Below are positions 62,001-64,000 of a DNA stretch of 64,000 nucleotides, piece after piece. The notes beneath the pieces were generated by a model. The model ran no database searches and was not told the origin of the DNA. It saw only the letters and a program-made list of their open reading frames with translations. This DNA is from Coffea arabica. Its lineage: Eukaryota > Streptophyta > Magnoliopsida > Gentianales > Rubiaceae. Every line of letters starts with the position of its first letter. The stretch's first letter is position 1. The stretch covers positions 23,206,001 through 23,270,000 of the forward strand of contig NC_092312.1 of the NCBI RefSeq assembly GCF_036785885.1, read 5' to 3'. A program made the translations under genes and the position numbers.

Positions 62001-62603
62001 ATCCCATTTGAGTCTAGCATGGTGAGTTCCTTTTGTATTTGTATGTAACTAATTTAATTTTAGACACTTGCAATGATTAAAAACTACCTTTATTATGCAG
62101 ATTCCAAGTACTTCAAAGACTGGCCAGCCCCCTCCAACCCAACTGGTAAGCCTACATTTTAAAACTCTGCATGCATGGCCATTTTATACGTGCTCACTTA
62201 TTGTTTCCTATTGATGATACAGTGGACAAGAACACCTACATCTGGTGCCAATTTGAGTTCAACTACTGTTGTTGCTCCCACCAGCGTACCATGTACAAGT
62301 TCAAAAGCAACCACTTCAGTAACAACTAAAAGACCAAGAACCAAGTTGGGTGATGCTAAAACTGGAAGTTCTAAAACCAATTCAGGTGCTACTAAAACTG
62401 GAATGGTGAGTTCAAGTCTTTTGGCTATGTTTACATGCTACCACCCCTAGTAGTAGTTTGATGCACTAAGATGCCCCTCATCCATGTAGGTTCAAACCAA
62501 GAGTATTAGATTTGGAGATGCTATGTTTTCTACCCAAGGATCTTCAACTGCTGCAACTGGACGTTCAACAGTTATGCGCACACCTGAATGTGTTTTGATG
62601 TGA
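59034..62603 (+). CDS. MULE (MuDR-type) transposase, 1056 residues, apparently intact
   Basis: Six exons, 59034-60623, 60709-61662, 61737-62021, 62101-62145, 62223-62405 and 62490-62603, each a multiple of three. A further acceptor (ends 59029) just before the ATG suggests a 5' UTR intron. Domains in order: a PB1-like N-terminal module (1-100, VHYGGHFAYVPNLQYVGGEV); an acidic linker (about 150-255); a MuDR DNA-binding domain with cysteines (about 260-365); the RNase H-like DDE core with D463 (LDACHLKG), D527 (LSDRQ), C548-X2-H551, and E627 (NNICESFNQ) as likely third acid; a SWIM zinc finger C716-X-C718-X9-C728-X-H730; a CCHC knuckle C818, C821, H826, C831; an RG-rich stretch 900-911; and a Thr/Ser/Lys-rich tail. 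It should bind the TIRs and cut and rejoin the element in the nucleus. Upstream ATG at 59016 is in frame but lies across the presumed acceptor, so 59034 is preferred. Confidence 0.92.
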
Positions 62604-62848
62604 AATGGTGTTGCTGTTGCTATTTTTGTCATTACTAGTATTTGAAGTTACCTTTGCAGCAATGTTAGAAATGCTGATGTTGTTTTTCTTTTCCCATTAT
62701 TTGGACATGTTCTAGAATCATGTTTTGGCTAGGTTCTACTAAAATGGCCTTTGTTTGGGTGGCCATGCAGACACATGCTAAGATGTAATCTGATGTGTAA
62801 AATACTTTTAACTTAATATAATTTTCTTTCATACATATTTGCTTACAA

Positions 62849-63455
62849 CTATGGTAGATAAAGCAGATTTTTGTTACTTTTTGGTTCTGAAATAGAGTAC
62901 ATATACAAAATGCTAGCAATCAGAAATGTAATGGCTAGTGTTTTTCTCCATGATGAAAATCGAGCAGCTTTGACCATCATGTATTGTTGCTGTAGCTGTT
63001 GGTTTTCAACTTGTAAGACGCAGACTTCTGTTTTTAAGGCTTCATATCTGCTTTTCAATTTCTCATGCTCATTTGCCAATTTTTCATGCTTCCTTTGCAA
63101 GTACATTAGTTTCTCCTTTTGCTCCAGCAATCTAGATTGCAGCACTGCACTTACTTCTTTTGTTTGGCTACATACTTCAGGATCTACCCATTCAAAGTGC
63201 CCACATGCGTGTCGGTTCTAAATTAAAAAAATAATTAGTTGTTTAAACTCTTTCTAACTAATTCAGGTATAGAGCAAAATTAAAGACAATATTAACAAAT
63301 TATTAATGAAAAATTCTTACATTGTAATTTGAGCAGCCGTAAAATCTTCTTCCCGGATTTTCAAGTGTCCAAGACGTGCACAATGGTGCCTCTTTACCAC
63401 ATCTACACATTTTTTGGGGTGATCTTCCAACATCATTTGAAGCACTTTGTGACAT
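62849..63455 (-). CDS. GRF-type zinc-finger, coiled-coil, membrane-anchored protein carried by the MULE
   Basis: Two exons on the minus strand, 63455-63321 and 63217-62849, spliced GT-AG in phase 0 to give 167 residues. Residues 17-57 form a GRF zinc finger: ligands C17, C19, C41 and C50, with TSWTLENPGRRFYGC and CGHFEWVD, the motif that names the family. Residues about 70-128 are a Leu/Glu/Lys-rich coiled coil with heptad spacing. Residues about 138-154 (LAITFLIASILYMYSIS) are one membrane segment near the C-terminus. The architecture matches the plant 'At4g04775-like' family of unknown function. GRF fingers in other proteins bind single-stranded DNA or RNA. Convergent with the transposase and 245 bases from its stop codon, it occupies the mudrB position of MuDR. 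The role in transposition is inferred, not shown. Confidence 0.88.
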
Positions 63456-63742
63456 TTTATGATGCTTTTGGTTGACAAAGAGAAATTTTAGGAACTTTGG
63501 AGAGAAATTTTAGGAACTTTGGAACCTTTGAGAATGTATGAGAAAAATTGGGTGCAAAATACCTCCTTTTATAAAACCCAACCAACGACTAAAACCAACC
63601 AACCAACGGCTCTTTGAGGGAAAAGGTAGGCTAAAAGCATCAGACACCGTTGAGGGGCATTGTTGTCTGCTAAAACCAACGGCCCTTTTCGTACGGTAAA
63701 TTCGAAATCTTAAAGTTTTTAACGGTGCAATTGCTGACGGAA

Positions 63743-63824
63743 GGGGTAAACTGAGGAAAAACAAACGTTGGGGGGTAAAGTGAGAAACAGCCTATACTTA
63801 AATGGGATAAAGTGCGATTAACCC
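63743..63824 (-). repeat. MULE right terminal inverted repeat
   Basis: It ends 'gtgcgattaaccc', the exact reverse complement of the left tip. It would supply the promoter-side sequence of the GRF gene, whose start codon lies about 290 bases inside. Confidence 0.93.
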
Positions 63825-63833
63825 TTACCATAA
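63825..63833. repeat. MULE target-site duplication, right copy
   Basis: 'ttaccataa', identical to 58134-58142. Confidence 0.95.
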
Positions 63834-64000
63834 TTATATGTTGGACTTGGTATAACCATTTCTTTTCTCCCAGTTGCAGTAAAATAATAGCGCCAACTAG
63901 AACTAGTTACCTATAGTTTTTTGCTCTATCTTTTTTCCAGCCGCAGCCAATAATGTAAAAGCTCACAACCATATTTCAAGTTGGATCATTATCCCTCGGG

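Larger units (their letters stand above)
58143..63824. mobile_element. Complete autonomous Mutator-like element (MULE), 5682 bp
   Basis: Bounded by about 82-bp terminal inverted repeats (58143-58224 and 63743-63824) that begin 'gggttaatcgcactttatcc' and differ at only about six positions, and by a perfect 9-bp target duplication. Inside are a 1056-residue transposase gene (59034-62603, plus strand) and a convergent gene for a GRF zinc-finger membrane protein (63455 to 62849, minus strand). Both genes read without stops or frame breaks, and each TIR can serve as the promoter side of one gene. The layout mirrors maize MuDR. Near-identical TIRs, a perfect target duplication and intact genes indicate a recent insertion that may still be active. 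Confidence 0.93.

Noticed and set aside
63510..63764. 84-codon minus-strand frame overlapping the MULE right TIR
   Set aside because: It runs out of the TIR with no domain and ends 55 bases before the GRF start codon. It is better explained as leader sequence of the GRF gene.
1..64000. tRNA, rRNA or CRISPR features
   Set aside because: No cloverleaf-like or rRNA-like segment was recognised by eye, and the repeats present are transposon- or microsatellite-like. A tRNA scan was not possible here.

Overview
This window is plant nuclear DNA, almost certainly from a eudicot. It is AT-rich, the genes are split by GT-AG introns with pyrimidine-rich acceptors, intergenic spaces are several kb long and full of small inverted-repeat transposons, and every protein recognised has a plant-specific or plant-typical form (group IIc WRKY, P-type/U-type cyclin, PPR, PRA1, PGG-domain protein, MULE transposase with a SWIM finger). 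The species cannot be fixed from the sequence alone.

Layout. 1-11.6 kb: intergenic, with dispersed AT-rich repeats, microsatellites, two long foldback elements (9571-9950 and a diverged relative at 10328-10676) and a tiny retro-insert with a 23-bp target duplication (9141-9236). 11.66-16.65 kb: a WRKY12-type transcription factor gene, four exons, plus strand. 17.88-18.40 kb: a MULE-type MITE with a perfect 9-bp target duplication. 19.97-34.85 kb: ALG12, the ER mannosyltransferase, spread over about 21 exons. 35.70-36.37 kb: an intronless PRA1-family membrane protein. 37.83-40.00 kb: a two-exon PPR protein closely resembling Arabidopsis At1g02150. 42.70-43.75 kb: the 3' end of a LINE on the minus strand with an open RNase H reading frame. 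44.06-44.55 kb: another long-TIR MITE. 49.14-50.61 kb: a CYCU4/CYCP4-type cyclin, two exons. 54.2-55.3 kb: tandem hairpin MITEs and a 760-bp hAT-like element. 57.45-57.95 kb: a PGG-domain membrane protein, minus strand. 58.14-63.82 kb: a complete, apparently intact Mutator-like element (MULE).

The MULE is the most notable object. It has about 82-bp terminal inverted repeats and a perfect 9-bp target-site duplication. It carries a 1056-residue transposase gene in six exons, all joined in phase 0. A second, convergent two-exon gene encodes a 167-residue protein made of a GRF-type zinc finger, a long coiled coil and one C-terminal membrane segment. This is the same two-convergent-gene layout as maize MuDR (mudrA/mudrB), but with an unrelated second protein. 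The element lies 189 bp upstream of the PGG gene start codon, so it has landed in that gene's promoter region.

The host genes do not form a pathway. They are linked by descent: WRKY12 and a CYCP4 cyclin are neighbours in Arabidopsis (At2g44745/At2g44740), and ALG12 and the PPR gene are neighbours at another Arabidopsis locus (At1g02145/At1g02150). Both pairs occur here in one 39-kb stretch, which suggests an ancestral gene order later split in the Arabidopsis lineage.
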